64,000 bases of DNA from Plutella xylostella (Eukaryota; Arthropoda; Insecta; Lepidoptera; Plutellidae). The position numbers and the translations under genes are program-made. The DNA is taken from the NCBI RefSeq assembly GCF_932276165.1, contig NC_064009.1, forward strand, positions 6,820,001-6,884,000. The letters are read 5' to 3'. This document shows, one piece after another, positions 47,215-60,300 of the stretch (positions are counted from its first letter, which is position 1; each line of letters opens with the position of its first letter). The notes beneath the pieces are model-generated. The model was not told the origin of the DNA and did no database searches. It saw nothing but the letters and a program-made list of their open reading frames with translations.

Positions 47215-48115
47215 TCAAAAGAAAAAAAAAAGGGGAATTATAAAACGAGCGAACAAAAAAAAACTTTGCGACTGATGATGACATACTGTTTTAATAACTT
47301 GAGCAGTATGAATTTGAGTAAGCGAAAAATTAACTAAACTGACGACGAATATTGATTTATAATAAAATCCAGAACGAGCTTACAAAAAGTGGATTGTGAT
47401 AAATCCATTTCAGATATTAAAATTTTATCCGAGCGACTAAATTACTAAGTGAGCGACTGGAAATACAGAGAGAGCAACTTCAATATTAAGATATAGATCC
47501 GATTTTTCTAAGTGATGTTATACTTAGCGAACTACTAAAAAGTTCACTTTGAGCAAAGTTTTGTATGCTGCTTTATTAATGATTATTGGTTACTGATATT
47601 CTATTTGAGGGCTTATGTTTTTTATTTAGATACGCTTTTTTAATGAAAACTTCAGATTATTTATTTAATTACCCTTATGTTTCAATAATAAAATTTCTCA
47701 ACTAATAGAATAGTGTTTCTTCAAATAGTTATTTCATATTTTTTTTTTTAAATGTGAGCTCATTATACTCTGCTCATTAGTGTATTTTTCAAAATGGTTT
47801 TTGTACTCGAAACACTTTATTTAAAATAAAATGCTGCTCAGTATAAAAAATACATTTGCCAAATATTGAAAAAAATGCAGGACGTAACGTTGACACTCAA
47901 ACAAATATTAGGTCGCTCAAACATTATGAAGCTGCTCATTTTGTATTTTAAGTAACTCAAATTAATGTTTGTAAGTTGCTGTTCTGTTGATTTCTTGTCA
48001 CTCGCAGTCAGTCGCTCACTTAGTAATTCTATAACCCAAATTAATTAATTTTGACACTTAGAACTGTAATTTACAGTCACTCGTTTTATTGCTACCCAAA
48101 AAAAAATAAAGAATT
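47215..48115. repeat. Word-palindrome C, built from 'gagcgact' words
   Basis: The left arm (47215-47520) is a string of 'gagcgac', 'gagtaag', 'gagcaact' words with AT-rich filler; the right arm (about 47890-48115) has the complementary 'gtcgctc', 'gctcatt', 'agtaactc', 'cactcg' words. It begins within about 20 bases of the end of word-palindrome B. Its centre (47,520-47,890) is AT-rich and lacks the GC-rich core. Confidence 0.55.
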
Positions 48116-49415
48116 CCATTAAACTATTCGGTGAGCTATTGTGTTAGGGGTACAGTTTCTTTCTATAACATTTTTGTTATTTTCTATTTCAAGGTATCGT
48201 TGTTGCAATGTGGGATTTTTTAACCAACTTTGGCTTTGTCTACTTTAACCCCATTGTTTCATTTTGGGTCTATTTTATGGCTTGCAGATGTTCTGTTTCT
48301 TTTAGCGCAATGGGTCTACTGCCGGGGTTTTTGTAAAGAAAATATTCTGGGCTGAAAGAGAGCTTATTTTTAAGAATTACGTTTGCTGTGGGAAAAATAT
48401 TAGTTTTTATGGTCCTAAACCTGCACGTGTTTGTATAATAGGATACCTACGTTAGTGTTCATGCAATGAATAAATTGGGGATATTTTAATTTACCAACTA
48501 AAGTTTTAAAAAATTCGTTGATATTTGCTGGATGGTGGAGGCGCCGTGCTAGATTTTTTTTTTTGGATACGCACTGGTTTCATTATTACTTAATCCTTTT
48601 CAAAATATAACAGACTGATATTAGGTACACTGTTCATGCAACAAAGAAATTTGAGGTTTTTTGTTGTTGACTAAAGGTAAATTCATTTGGAGATACCTTG
48701 CTATTTGGATTAAAGCAATATGTATTCTTGTGACCCTTTTAAAATATGCATTAATAACCACGTTTTTCTTAGTTGAGGTAACCACCACTCTCGTTCAGGA
48801 CATTGAGAGAAAAGGCTTTTAATTTCAAATTGAGCATTTGGAAGGATGGTAAAGTATGCTGATTAAGGCCTTAAGGTCTAGATGGTACCAAACTACGGTG
48901 GTGCAGATAGTTGGTATTTCTGAGGTCAGCGTCAGCCGGTCTCTAGATCGGGATTGGAATTCTCTCACCAGATTCTCGCGACCATTGTTGCTTTAGGGTA
49001 TGACGGTGGCGGATGGCGAACTTCTATCAAGCCTTTAAGGGTCGGTACAGGTACAGGGGCTGCGTCACACTATAATCACTTATACACTTCACTCACACAC
49101 TAAAACCGCACACTTTATTTAGATGACTATTGGTACAAGGCAAGAGATTAGGTAATGTTATACTCTAGTATACACATTCCAAAACTTTTTCAATAAATAA
49201 GACATCACTTTATAACTTATAAAGACTCAGGCGCTTTCGTACAACGGTTACTGATAAACAAAAGGCAACGCGAAACAAAGGATTTTTATGCGCAAGGGCC
49301 AGCGGCCAACACGTGTTGGGGCCCGGGAGCGCCCGGCGGACCCGACCGTCCCGCTTGCCTGTCACAATGCAACTCCCATACTTATTTGATTTCAATATAA
49401 TTATTTCATATTCAC
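48116..49415. other. Non-coding, no feature recognised
   Basis: AT-rich with T-runs. A GC-neutral stretch at 48,840-49,050 ('gtcagccggtctctagatcg') may be a transposon remnant but no ends were found. Confidence 0.4.
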
Positions 49416-49416
49416 A

Positions 49417-49612
49417 AACTGAGTGGATTGTATGATTCATTGTCTTCGTCCAATCGAAACAATCCTCTTCAAAATGTGCCGAACACAATTTTTGTATGTT
49501 TCTTTGGTTCCCAATTTGTGCGACCGGTAATGTCTATCCATTTTCTTGATATTTTTTTTTCTGTCGGAAACCTATGAAGCAGAGATAAATGGATGAGCAT
49601 GAGCATTATAAT
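49417..49612 (-). pseudogene. THAP-type zinc finger remnant
   Basis: One minus frame reads 'SLLHRFPTEKKISRKWIDIT' and 'GRTNWEPKKHTKI'; the next frame continues 'CSAHFEEDCFDWTK'. Joined across a one-base shift near 49,498 this gives the THAP order HRFP...W...NW.P....ICS.HF...CF. The N-terminal Cys pair is not visible. THAP domains occur in P-element-like transposases and in host proteins derived from them. The frameshift and missing Cys pair indicate a pseudogene. Confidence 0.7.
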
Positions 49613-49619
49613 CGTGGGC

Positions 49620-50440
49620 CAAATATTTGATGGGGTTTTTTTTAAAGGAAACACGTATTTCGTATCAATACAATAAACTTTATATTATACAGAAGAAATC
49701 ACACATAGAAGAAAAAAACGAAACGAACGTTTCCTCACAATGAGAGGCACCTCATTTGAAACAGGAGAATGACTTCTACAAAATACAATCTTCACAAAAA
49801 CCGAATTCGTGCGCCCCATTTGTAAACCCAACCCGAGTCCGTTACAATTTCTAGTATTTTCTTTGCATACTATAATATTTGTGGGTAAAATAAATTTTCA
49901 ATAACTTGCAACACCATGTGATTTGTTATGATATGGTACCTCATAATTTTTACTTAAAACTGATACTAAAAGACCTTACAGTATTAAAATTAGTATCGTT
50001 TTATATTAAAATCGAGCCAATAGATAGTACTATGATGAATGTAAGCTTGTTAAACTTGATAGTATCTACTTACATGTGAAAATATATCTCATCCATCATT
50101 CCATCGTGTTTTCGTTCAATATGCTCTATACAACCGAACAAAATCCACCCACCCATGTCACACACTCGTTAAGTGATGATAATAGTCTAATAAACTTAAT
50201 AAACACCCACAAATCACTAGCAAATCAAAAATAAATAGCATTTAGATAATTTTGTTGTAACTGTCAGCCTTTGTTTGGCACAGATTTTTCATTTGTTTCA
50301 TTGTTTGGCACAGAGAACTGACGTAAACAGGCGCCACAGCAAAAAGGACAAAAAACATTTACAGCTTAACGTTTCTTTCTTACGCTTAATGTAGCTAAGC
50401 GTCTCTTTTTCGCAATGTCACAACTGTCACGATTATACCC
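49620..50440. other. Non-coding flank
   Basis: AT-rich; a repeated phrase 'tttgtttggcacaga' occurs at about 50272 and 50302. No gene recognised. Confidence 0.4.
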
Positions 50441-50886
50441 CTGTGCCCAGTTCAGTGGGACGCGCACCGTCAGCACGCGGATGACGTTTTGTGTCAGTGA
50501 CGGATAAATTAATTATTCGTCGCTCTCCGCAACGCGGACAGCTCTGCGTCACTCTGAACGTGGTGTGAGGTTTCATACATTTTACCATCCGTCGCGGGCT
50601 ATCCACGTCCGCGTCCGTGTCGCATTGAATGGGGCCTATCGATTACAAAATTCTCAGAATACAGGGTCGCTCGGTCGCTCGTAATCATCGCATTCTTTTA
50701 TGTAATGTCCTGACAATTGACAATTGTTTTCGCAACACACCCTGTCAAGTCAAATCTGACATCTGTCAAATGTCACATTTCACTTTGAGTAGTTTCGCAC
50801 ACATGGGATTTTTATAAAAAATTTAAGAATTTAAGAATTACCTAAAGAAACGTATTAATCTTACTAGTTATTACTTATTTATTACA
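50440..50886 (+). promoter_or_regulatory. Probable PAK1IP1 promoter and 5' leader
   Basis: A CpG-rich patch (50455-50640) and the word series 'aatctgacatctgtcaaatg' lie immediately upstream of the start codon at 50887. No TATA box is obvious. The exact start site cannot be read from sequence. Confidence 0.4.
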
Positions 50887-52231
50887 ATGGACGAGCTAAT
50901 CGTGGGTACTTACGAAGGGTTTATGCTCGGCTACTCTTTAAGTTCCCAGGATGAGGTTAGTTATTTTTACTAGCGATGTTTTTGGAGTTTTGGCCCATGT
51001 TTTACACCGTCTGGTAATCATTACATTTTATCTATTACAGGTTACAAAGTTGAAGCAGACATTTGCTACACAGTCCCATACATCCTCTGTACGATGTGTA
51101 TCAACAGGCGGGAAGTTCCTTGCATCTGGAGGTACTGATGATAAAGTAGTGGTCATAGACATGAAGTCTCGTAAGGAGCACACTGTCCTCATGAACCACG
51201 ATGGAACTATCAACGCCGTCGCATTCACTAACGGAGGCACCCACCTCATCACCGGCAGTGATGATGGAAAACTCATAGTAACAAGAGTTGGAAATTGGCA
51301 GGTTGAAAAAATATGGAAGAAAGCACATGGAGGTATGCAAATTTATATCATTCAATATTGTTTGTTTGTTTGCCTTTGTTTTGTTAATTTCAATTCATTA
51401 CAAATGTTTACTAAAAAAAAACCTTTCCTTTTAGGTCAGCCAATAACAGACATTGCTGTGCACCCTTCAGACAAAATGGCTCTCAGTGTGGGCGGGGACA
51501 AAACATTAAGGACATGGAACTTAGTCAAAGGCCGGCCAGCCTTTACCATAAACCTGGCTAGCAAGGGTGTCACTATGCCTACTGAAATAAAATTCTCACC
51601 AGGAGGTGACAGGTTCTCTCTGGTGTCACTCCAGAATGTTGATGTCTGGACAATCAGCAAAGCTGGCATAGAAAAAAGAATAACATGCACATCCAAACCA
51701 TCATGTGTGCAATGGATCACAGATGAAAGACTGTTTGTAGGCTTGGAGAATGGAAACATCCTTAGCCTCACAGTTTCAGACACACAAGCACAGACTTTCA
51801 GTGCACACAAGCAAAGAGTTAAAAGTCTGCATTATGAAAATGAAGTTTTATACTCAGCTTCTAGCTCTGGGGAAATGAAGGTGTGGTCAGTCACAGAGTC
51901 AAACAATTTAGCTGAAATATGTTCTGCTAATGCTGGTTGCAGAATCACTTGTGTCACATTAAATAGGCAGAGCAAGTTTATAAAGAAAGAGGAGGATGTA
52001 GTTGAGGAAGCTAAGAGTGACAGTGAGGAGGAGACAGTTCCTGACGATGCCGGTGACAACTCTGAGGCATCTGAAGAAGCAGAGGAAGTGTCTCCTCCAG
52101 CCAAGCGGAAACCTGGGGCCTTTGTCACCATAAGCTATGGTGATGATGAAAAGGAAGGGACTGAACCATCACCAAAGAAGATCAAAAGAAAAAAACGAAA
52201 CAGAAAACCTAAAAATAAGAAGAGTCAATAA
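50887..52231 (+). CDS. PAK1IP1: PAK1-interacting protein 1 (Mak11 homologue), complete
   Basis: Exons 50887-50955, 51041-51332 and 51435-52231 join in phase and give 385 residues, the usual family size. The start 'MDELIVGTYEGFMLGYSL' matches the family's N-terminal 'VGTYE.F..GY'. WD40 repeats follow: 'HTSSVRCVSTGGKFLASGGT', 'HDGTINAVAFTNGGTHLITG', 'PITDIAVHPSDKMALSVGGD' with 'KTLRTWNLVKGRPAF', then 'FSAHKQRVKSLHYENEVLYS'. The tail is acidic (about residues 320-350) and ends in a Lys/Arg-rich stretch ('KKIKRKKRNRKPKNKK'), as expected for a nucleolar protein. In other eukaryotes it acts in 60S ribosomal subunit assembly and inhibits PAK1. AATAAA overlaps the stop codon. Confidence 0.95.
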
Positions 52232-52239
52232 ATGATTTT

Positions 52240-53797
52240 ATTATATTACTGTTTATTTACTTATGCCTCGAACTAGTACATAATTATATTCAGCATTTTG
52301 CTTAGGAATTTTGATAAATTAAATCACCTCTCTTAATAAGAGGATGCATCTATCATTCCTCACAAAAATGTACACAATACACACTGGAAATAATATTAAA
52401 AAACAATGTGATGTAGACTTTGGTTTGTTTATTTAAATTATAAATAAAAATCTTGCTTTGAACACACACCCAAAAAGTTAAATAAAACTGTAAGCATCAT
52501 AATAAATTAATTTGGTCCCAAAATAAATATTAGAATAATTTAAGAAATTACCACACAATGTACAACTGTCATTCCTAAATAAAACAAAGAAAGAATCAGC
52601 AAACAAAATCACTGATTAATTTTGGCAATTGTTATGGACTTGATTACTTAATTTTACTTTGTTAACCTAAAATAAATACACGGAGTATGTCGCACAGTCC
52701 CAACACGCACCGGCCACTCCTGTGTGCTAGTAGAGACTATTTACAAGGAGGACGCGACCGTACTGAATCACTCGCACGGATACAGGGGCACACATTAACG
52801 ACCATTACATACGATGAATGACGCCTAAGAAAACGATCAAGCTAGAGTAAATTATTAAACTTCACACGGAAATAACAGAAGAAAATAAAATGGAATGTAT
52901 AAAATTAGATAAAGAAAAAGAATTCATAGTTTTTGTATAAAAATAAATCAATCAATCAAGATGCAAAACTAAGATTTAAGTTTCAAAATATTGTATGATT
53001 AGCTACTCTTCCTAAATCTTACCAACTCGACTTCAATCCGTGGCAAATAGTTATAAGTACATTTTGTGCAATTTCTCCTAAAAGTAAATGCCAAAATTAA
53101 AAGTTACCATGGGTACTAGCCACGTGTAAAGAGAGCATTGTCGAATACCGTGGGTTTGTCACGAATATATTATCATCGTCACAATATAAGTCGGTATTCG
53201 ACACGAAATAACCTCTCAACATCGATACAAGTTACACTTTGCATTGATTTACTTGCATTATCTAACATAAATTATCATGATACAATCATCGATACAATAA
53301 TACACAGTAATACACGAATGTTACAAACTACATTTATATCCCAAAATTACTAAGAAAGAACGTTCAAATATTACATAGTTTACGGATAGGTAATTAGTAA
53401 TTGATCTTATGACTAGATTGAGCCAGTAATTCCTAGTCCTTAAATCATGTTGGAGAGAAAACACTGACATAGAAAACAAAGCTTTGGAACCCTGATAATA
53501 AATCAGTTATTCGATTGTTAATTACCGACAAATACGTAAACAGTATACCACAGGTTACATTAGACAGTCTATTTAAATGCAATCTACTTGTCCTGTTCTT
53601 AGAGCTAGTTTTCGATTACAATTATTCGTTTCTTCGTTCGAAGCAGTACTAACGTCTCTAAGTCCTAAGCTATCAGGTGAGATGGCACTGGACGCTACCC
53701 AACACAGCCCTTCGCACGGAAGCCTCGGTTCACTCGCTAAGTACATCACACATCACTGGTGTCTTAGAACGCACCAAACTACATTAAAGAACAGTAA
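52240..53797. other. Shared 3' flank between convergent genes
   Basis: AT-rich, no coding frame of note. It lies between the ends of PAK1IP1 (+) and the SAM-domain gene (-). Several TTTATT words (AATAAA on the minus strand; for example near 52250 and 52428) could end the minus transcript, so the two 3' UTRs may meet or overlap here. Confidence 0.45.
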
Positions 53798-54174
53798 GGC
53801 AGCGTTCCCACTACGCCGGACCGGCAGATCTGCCGCGCCGGTAAATCTGCCGGAAGAGCTAGTGGCTGTACAATTTATATGAAGCTATTCACACTATCCC
53901 GGGTCCGGCATTTTTGCCGAGGCCGGCATTTCTACCGAACGTTTTGTCACTACGAATTGCCGGTAGAACGACCGGGCCCGGAGTAATGTGAACGAGTTTG
54001 TGCCGGTATCTGTCCCCCATTGTTCCACTCACGTCATTCGTCACCTGCGCGTGGCAGGTCCAAATTCAACTGAGGACTGTCTGAATTTCTTCCGGGATCC
54101 GATGTAATGTGAACACTCTGTCCGGTGTCCGGTTTTCGGCAGATCTGCCGGTCCGGCGTAGTGGGAACGCTGCC
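53798..54174. mobile_element. PIF/Harbinger-like MITE with TAA target duplication
   Basis: The left end 'ggcagcgttcccactacgcc' with 'ggaccggcagatctgccg' is matched by the exact reverse complement at the right (about 54137-54174). TAA lies on both sides (53795-53797 and 54175-54177). A 3-bp TWA duplication and GGC..GCC ends fit PIF/Harbinger-type MITEs. 'ccggca' words fill the interior. It lies about 150 bases beyond the stop codon of the minus-strand SAM gene, probably in its 3' UTR. Confidence 0.8.
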
Positions 54175-54324
54175 TAAGATATCTAAGAAAAAAGTCTTCT
54201 TGACATCAAAGACAAAGACAAATGAATCGGAAAGAAACGAAACAGCGAAGAAAACATAAAACACAACCGAGTAAATTCGTTCGTCCGTCCGAGCGTTCTA
54301 AGTCACCAGCTTTACTCCTCCACT

Positions 54325-57300
54325 CTACTTCTTCTTGGCTTTCTTCTCCGCCTTCTTGAGTGCCTTCAGATGTTTCTCGTGTACGTTCCTTAGTTCCTTG
54401 AGCCGTCGCTTCATGCGGCGTCGTTCGTCCCCGCCGAGGCCGAGTAGCTTAAGGTCTGCTGACGTGAGGGCCAGTAGGAGAGCGCCGTCGACTCCGCGGG
54501 AAGCGAAGGCGCCCGCGTACCGCTCTAGACCCTCGCCGAGGCCGGATACCCACTGCCACACCTGCGGATTGAACAATCGAGGATTATGATTAAGTTTATT
54601 TACTTTGTATATACCTATATCTACGTAGTCTGAGGCTATGGGGCAAGAGGGCTGGAGGGCTTCCAATCTAAGTTTTCCCATGGTCTGCACTCGACAGCTT
54701 TTCTAAACGCCTCACCATGGGTTCGTCAGCAGATATAGCCGGTAAAGATACTAATACCTACGCAATAGGTATGTACCTATTTAGTTTATCAGCTACGTGC
54801 GTGATTGATGGGAAAGGGCGCGAATGTCAAGCTCGCTTGCTGCAGACAGCCAGTGTTTGACACAGCACCGTAGTGCACACACACACGGTCTACATTACCT
54901 GTTGCTTAGTCCAGGTGTTGACGGGCGGCTGCGCGTGCGGGTGCGGGGAGGGGGGCGCGGGGGACAGGCTCGCCTCGGACACGGGCTGATGGATACTGCA
55001 CCGTAGTGCACACACACACGGTCTACATTACCTGTTGCTTAGTCCAGGTGTTGACGGGCGGCTGCGCGTGCGGGTGCGGGGAGGGGGGCGCGGGGGACAG
55101 GCTCGCCTCGGACACGGGCTGATGGATACTGCACCGTAGTGCACACACACACGGTCTACATTACCTGTTGCTTAGTCCAGGTGTTGACGGGCGGCTGCGC
55201 GTGCGGGTGCGGGGAGGGGGGCGCGGGGGACAGGCTCGCCTCGGACACGGCCGTGGACAGCGGCTGCCACGGCACCTCGCCGCCCACTACGCAGGCTGGC
55301 GCTTTCTTCACTGTAAGGTTTGATTTTGTGGGTTAGATTTGTTTATTCATTATTTTAGGCCATATAAGGCCATATGAAAAAGTAATGCCAACGTCATAAT
55401 GTGGTTTTTTATCCTATAAGGTACCTAAGATTTTTCATACTACTGACATAAGTACACAAGATACAGACAAAAAATTTAGTCTTAAAATAAAGAAACAAAA
55501 TAAATATTTACTTATAAGAAAGGTCTGATAGATAAGACAGACAACAATAATTATATAGATTCAAGTTATAAGAATAATATCTAAATCCACCGTTGATACA
55601 GTAAGGTATAGTAAGAAAATATATGGTATAAAAGAAAGAAAACTGGAAATAAAAAAAGTAAATACATAGATACAAATAAAACCATCACCAGGGACCAATC
55701 ACCAATTAAAGGATACATGAAATGAAACCTTCACCACAAAGCATAACATAGATATAATGTACCATAACGGGCAAGCACTCTTTCTCACTTAGGTATTAGG
55801 TATAATTATCTATCATCTACATAATAAGAAGAGTACATAGAAGGCTTATCAATTGATCATCATCTTAGAACTTAAATAGACCTTGGATCCTATACCTAGA
55901 AGAAATGCAACTTACGAGATGACGAGTCGCACAAAGTCACGACTATAATACCTACCTACCTGAATGAAAAGTCAGGTCACCATCACTCGAGAACATATTA
56001 ATAAATTCAACGAGCGATGGATTTATTAGCGATGGCGTAGTGTAGTCGGTTGTTATTTCCGTATCTCGAGCCTTTCATGCAACTGACTGCTTTCTATACA
56101 CCAATCTGACGTGACTCTGTGGCGTTGACGCGGTGCACCCCGCTCTAACGGCGTCTAGCCGTCAAGATTCATAGCTCTCTGTACACAAACCTCGCGCACC
56201 CCCCGCCTCCGTGAGTGGTTACCTGTGGCGTTGGCGCGGTGCACGGCGACGCGGATCTCGTCCACCAGGTCGTGCGTGAGCTGCACGGGGTCCGGCGCGC
56301 CCGCCAGCCGCCGCTCGCGCTCCGCCAGCACCGCCTTCAGCTGCGACGCGAGCGAGGACGGCGGCCCGATGCCTGCCACCGGGTTTAGGTTAGGACCGTT
56401 GTGTCGGATTATGTAAGAGTGGTTTTTAGTGGTAAGGTTTTTAAGGGCTGAATTTGAGAAATTAAATTGTGGACTCCACTAACACTTTTTTTAGCATTAG
56501 GTTGAAAACCACGGTTAATTGGCTAAAGATCAAAATTATGCGGGGAGTTCACTAGCTGACATTGTGAATTTCACTTCTTTAAATCTTTTTACTTGATTTA
56601 TTATTTAGTATAGGTACTAAACTATTTTAAAAGGTTCTGGAGTTTGTAAATGCAATGTTTGAATCTCGGCAAGATACTTATAAGTATGCTTGGCGTTTTC
56701 AGCCAGTCAGGTACTTATTGATATTTGGAAGACTTCATAGTCTTCTCATTACGTAACCACAACTCGTGTAAGACTCAGGGCTCATATATCGAAATATAGT
56801 TTTATGTTGATTTCCACTCTTACATAAAATTAACAAACAGTCCATTATTATAATGCGTGAAATCTAAATCTAGCTGTAATTACTTTAAGCGAGCTTTTAT
56901 TTATTAACACACATTTTATTCGCTTGCAAATGCAATTTAAACATTATGTACAAGTAATTATTTATACAGTTACAAGTGCATTTTAAGTTAATATTACACT
57001 AATCTACAGGTTTTAATCATTACGGGATGTGAAGTATACATTTAAATTAAATTACTAATAAACCGATTTAATTTCAATAATCATTATAGATTTCACAGAT
57101 TATAATTTAAAATCATCATTATAGCCAATTCATCGCCCTTTTAGGGTGGTACGTATAATTTGGAATAGTTGACCCAGTGGCATTTCATAATATTACCTCT
57201 ATTTCAGCCTCTGGATAGTTTCCTTTCCAATTTTGGGAGGGAAATATCTCAAAGTACTACAGATAGGTAAAAAGATGAACTATGGGTTGACACAACATTT

Positions 57301-60300
57301 AGAAACTGATAAGAATGTATAGGATAGGTGCAAGGGACTTTAGCACATAGAATCACAAAAAGCTCAAGTTATTTACGATACAATGATACACTGATTTGTT
57401 TTGTGTTATTGTATGTAGGTATGTATAGTTTTAATGTTATGTAAAATGTTCATCTCGTTATTATGTATTTGTTTTTATGTAATGTTTGTGAATATATTAA
57501 AACTTTTATTCTGATTAGTGTGATGAAATAACAAAACATATAAACACAATTTCCACGCAAAGCAAATTGTAGATGGCGCCACCTTCACAACGACACACAA
57601 TCGTTTTCCTGAATTATTCATTTTGTATAAATTTTTAACGATTTTATATTTTTGGCTGTAGATTTGCCTGTCATCATAATTTGCTTCGAGTAGAAATCGA
57701 GCGACTAACTGGCAACACAGTACCACAGACAAGACAGAGCGGCAAGCGAGAAGCGGAAGCGGAAGGAGGTCGGTACCTGAGAGCGGGTGGTGTCTATGGT
57801 CTCTGGAGTAGACCGCGTCGTCTGTGGCGCTGCCAACTGAACTGCCGCAGCTTTGTCGCGTGTCGCGTTGCTGTGGGATTCAATTATTAGTATCTCGATG
57901 ATAGTGTGATGGATATGTCGCAGGCATCTGGTTTAATCTCCTGTTTGATTGAACCGCTAGCCCGTTCATTGGATGACGCTACTCAGTTGTATGACTAAAG
58001 AACAACTCGTCAAGTGGTTGACTGTAACGTCCAACGTATTGACTGAACGTTATTCAGCGAAGTCGTTAAATGGTTAAACAAAGATCTCATCTCACAAATT
58101 AACTAAACAATAACAATAAACGTACCTTGATATTGTTGTTCTTAATTATCGAGTTTCAGCACATTTTTTTCTTTGAAACTATCCGCCGGCGGTGTAATAA
58201 TGGGTAAAACATGGATTTACCCATTATTACACCGCCGGCGGATAGTTTCAAAGAAAAAAATGTGCTGAAACTCGATAATTAAGAACAACAATATCAAGGT
58301 ACGTTTATTGTTATTGTTTAGTTAATTTGTGAGATGAGATCTTTGTTTAACCATTTAACGACTTCGCTGAATAACGTTCAGTCAATACGTTGGACGTTAC
58401 AGTCAACCACTTGACGAGTTGTTCTTTAGTCATACAACTGAGTAGCGTCATCCAATGAACGGGCTAGCGGTTCAATCAAACAGGAGATTAAACCAGATGC
58501 CTAACACTATTCTTCACACTATTTTAACATAAATAACGCACTTTAAAGCTAATTTATTTGCAAAACATAACAATACAAGTGCTTTTTGTGTCAGCTGTTC
58601 GCTGTTAGACGCCATATTTGTTTTATTCACCACCTGACTGATTTTAAGTCCGCTAACTAGTTGGACGTTTTGTGACGCTTGTACAATCAACGTTCGGCCT
58701 AGTCATACAACTGAGTAGCGTCATCCAATGAACGGGCTAGCGGTTCAATCAAACATGAGATTAAACCAGATGCCTGCGACAGATATACATTGGGGGTTCG
58801 TTTGACAAAATACCTAGATGACAGATTTTGTATTGGTATGAGTCTCGTATGCAAAAGACAAACCACTCTGTTGCGCAAGGCGTACCGGTGATAAAGACTA
58901 GAGACGTTACTTGGTTTAACTTCAAATGACCATTGATATTTTTTTTTTGCTAAGTTAGCAGATGTAGCTATTATAGCTTCACGTGTCTAACTTCAATAGG
59001 TATTATAGTGAATTATTATTAATATCTTACTGTAGTATGGCCGGAGTGCGGAGGCGCTCCCGAAGTGGATTCACTGAGTGACTCGTCAGCGGATTCGTTG
59101 TACGAGTCGTCTAGGCCGTCATACTGAAATTAAAAAGTTATTCGATAAGTTCAAATAAGTTTAAGTAGATAGATAGAATATTCTTTATTGTACACACACA
59201 CATAAAAGAAACTTACAAAACTTAAATACTAACAAATATGTATAATAATGGCGGTCTTATCGCTAAAGCGATTTTTTCAAGACAACCTTAGGGTGGAAGG
59301 ATATTTTGATTAAAGTGGGGTCAAGTGTACTAAAGAATTCTAAATGAAAAATGAAGTAGTTGTTTAGTTAATTATACCCTTCGGGGATTATAGTCGTCAG
59401 CATATTTTATGTATTTGTATGTATCATCTATACAGAATATTGTAATAGTGGTATACTAAGCCGAAACGGGTGACTCTTTGAGCTTTTGAGATTTTTGTTG
59501 GCTCTTCTAATAAAAATTCACGTGACCAACAAAGTTTCTATGGAAATGCTAAATTAATAAAAGGTAAGTGGTTGTTCATACACCTCACCCTCCGGCTTAG
59601 TATGCCCTTTTTGCGACACTCTGCATATTTTATGTGCCGCGAATTTTGCTCCCCCATCTCGAATTTCATTATCTCCCTCCACATACTGAGCTGGCGTTGC
59701 AGAGCCAGTGCGGCGACTGCCGATTCTAACCCCATAGACACCCGGGTGTCTACTGTTGGTTGACCCTGGAGTGTCTATCTATACCACAGTCATGTTGTCT
59801 ACTGTAGTTTGTGCTGTGGCTGTGTAGGTACGTACCGAGCTGGCGTTGCTGAGCGAGTGCGGCGACTGCGGCGCGTGCGGGCGCGCGCGGGCCAGGTCCA
59901 GCTCCATGGACACCCGGGTGTCTACTGTTGATCCTCGACTGTCTATATACTGTCGAGTGTGTGTGTAGGTACGTACCGAGCTGGCGTTGCTGAGCGAGTG
60001 CGGCGACTGCGGCGCGTGCGGGCGCGCGCGGGCCAGGTCCAGCTCCATGGACACCCGGGTGTCTACTGTTGATCCTCGACTGTCTATATACTGTCGAGTG
60101 TGTGTGTAGGTACGTACCGAGCTGGCGTTGCTGAGCGAGTGCGGCGACTGCGGCGCGTGCGGGCGCGCGCGGGCCAGGTCCAGCTCCATGGACACCCGGG
60201 TGTCTACTGTTGATCCTCGACTGTCTATATACTGTCGAGTGTGTGTGTAGGTACGTACCGAGCTGGCGTTGCTGAGCGAGTGCGGCGACTGCGGCGCGTG

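Noticed and set aside
48840..49050. Possible transposon end or coding fragment
   Set aside because: No inverted partner, no conserved protein motif; left as unannotated non-coding DNA.
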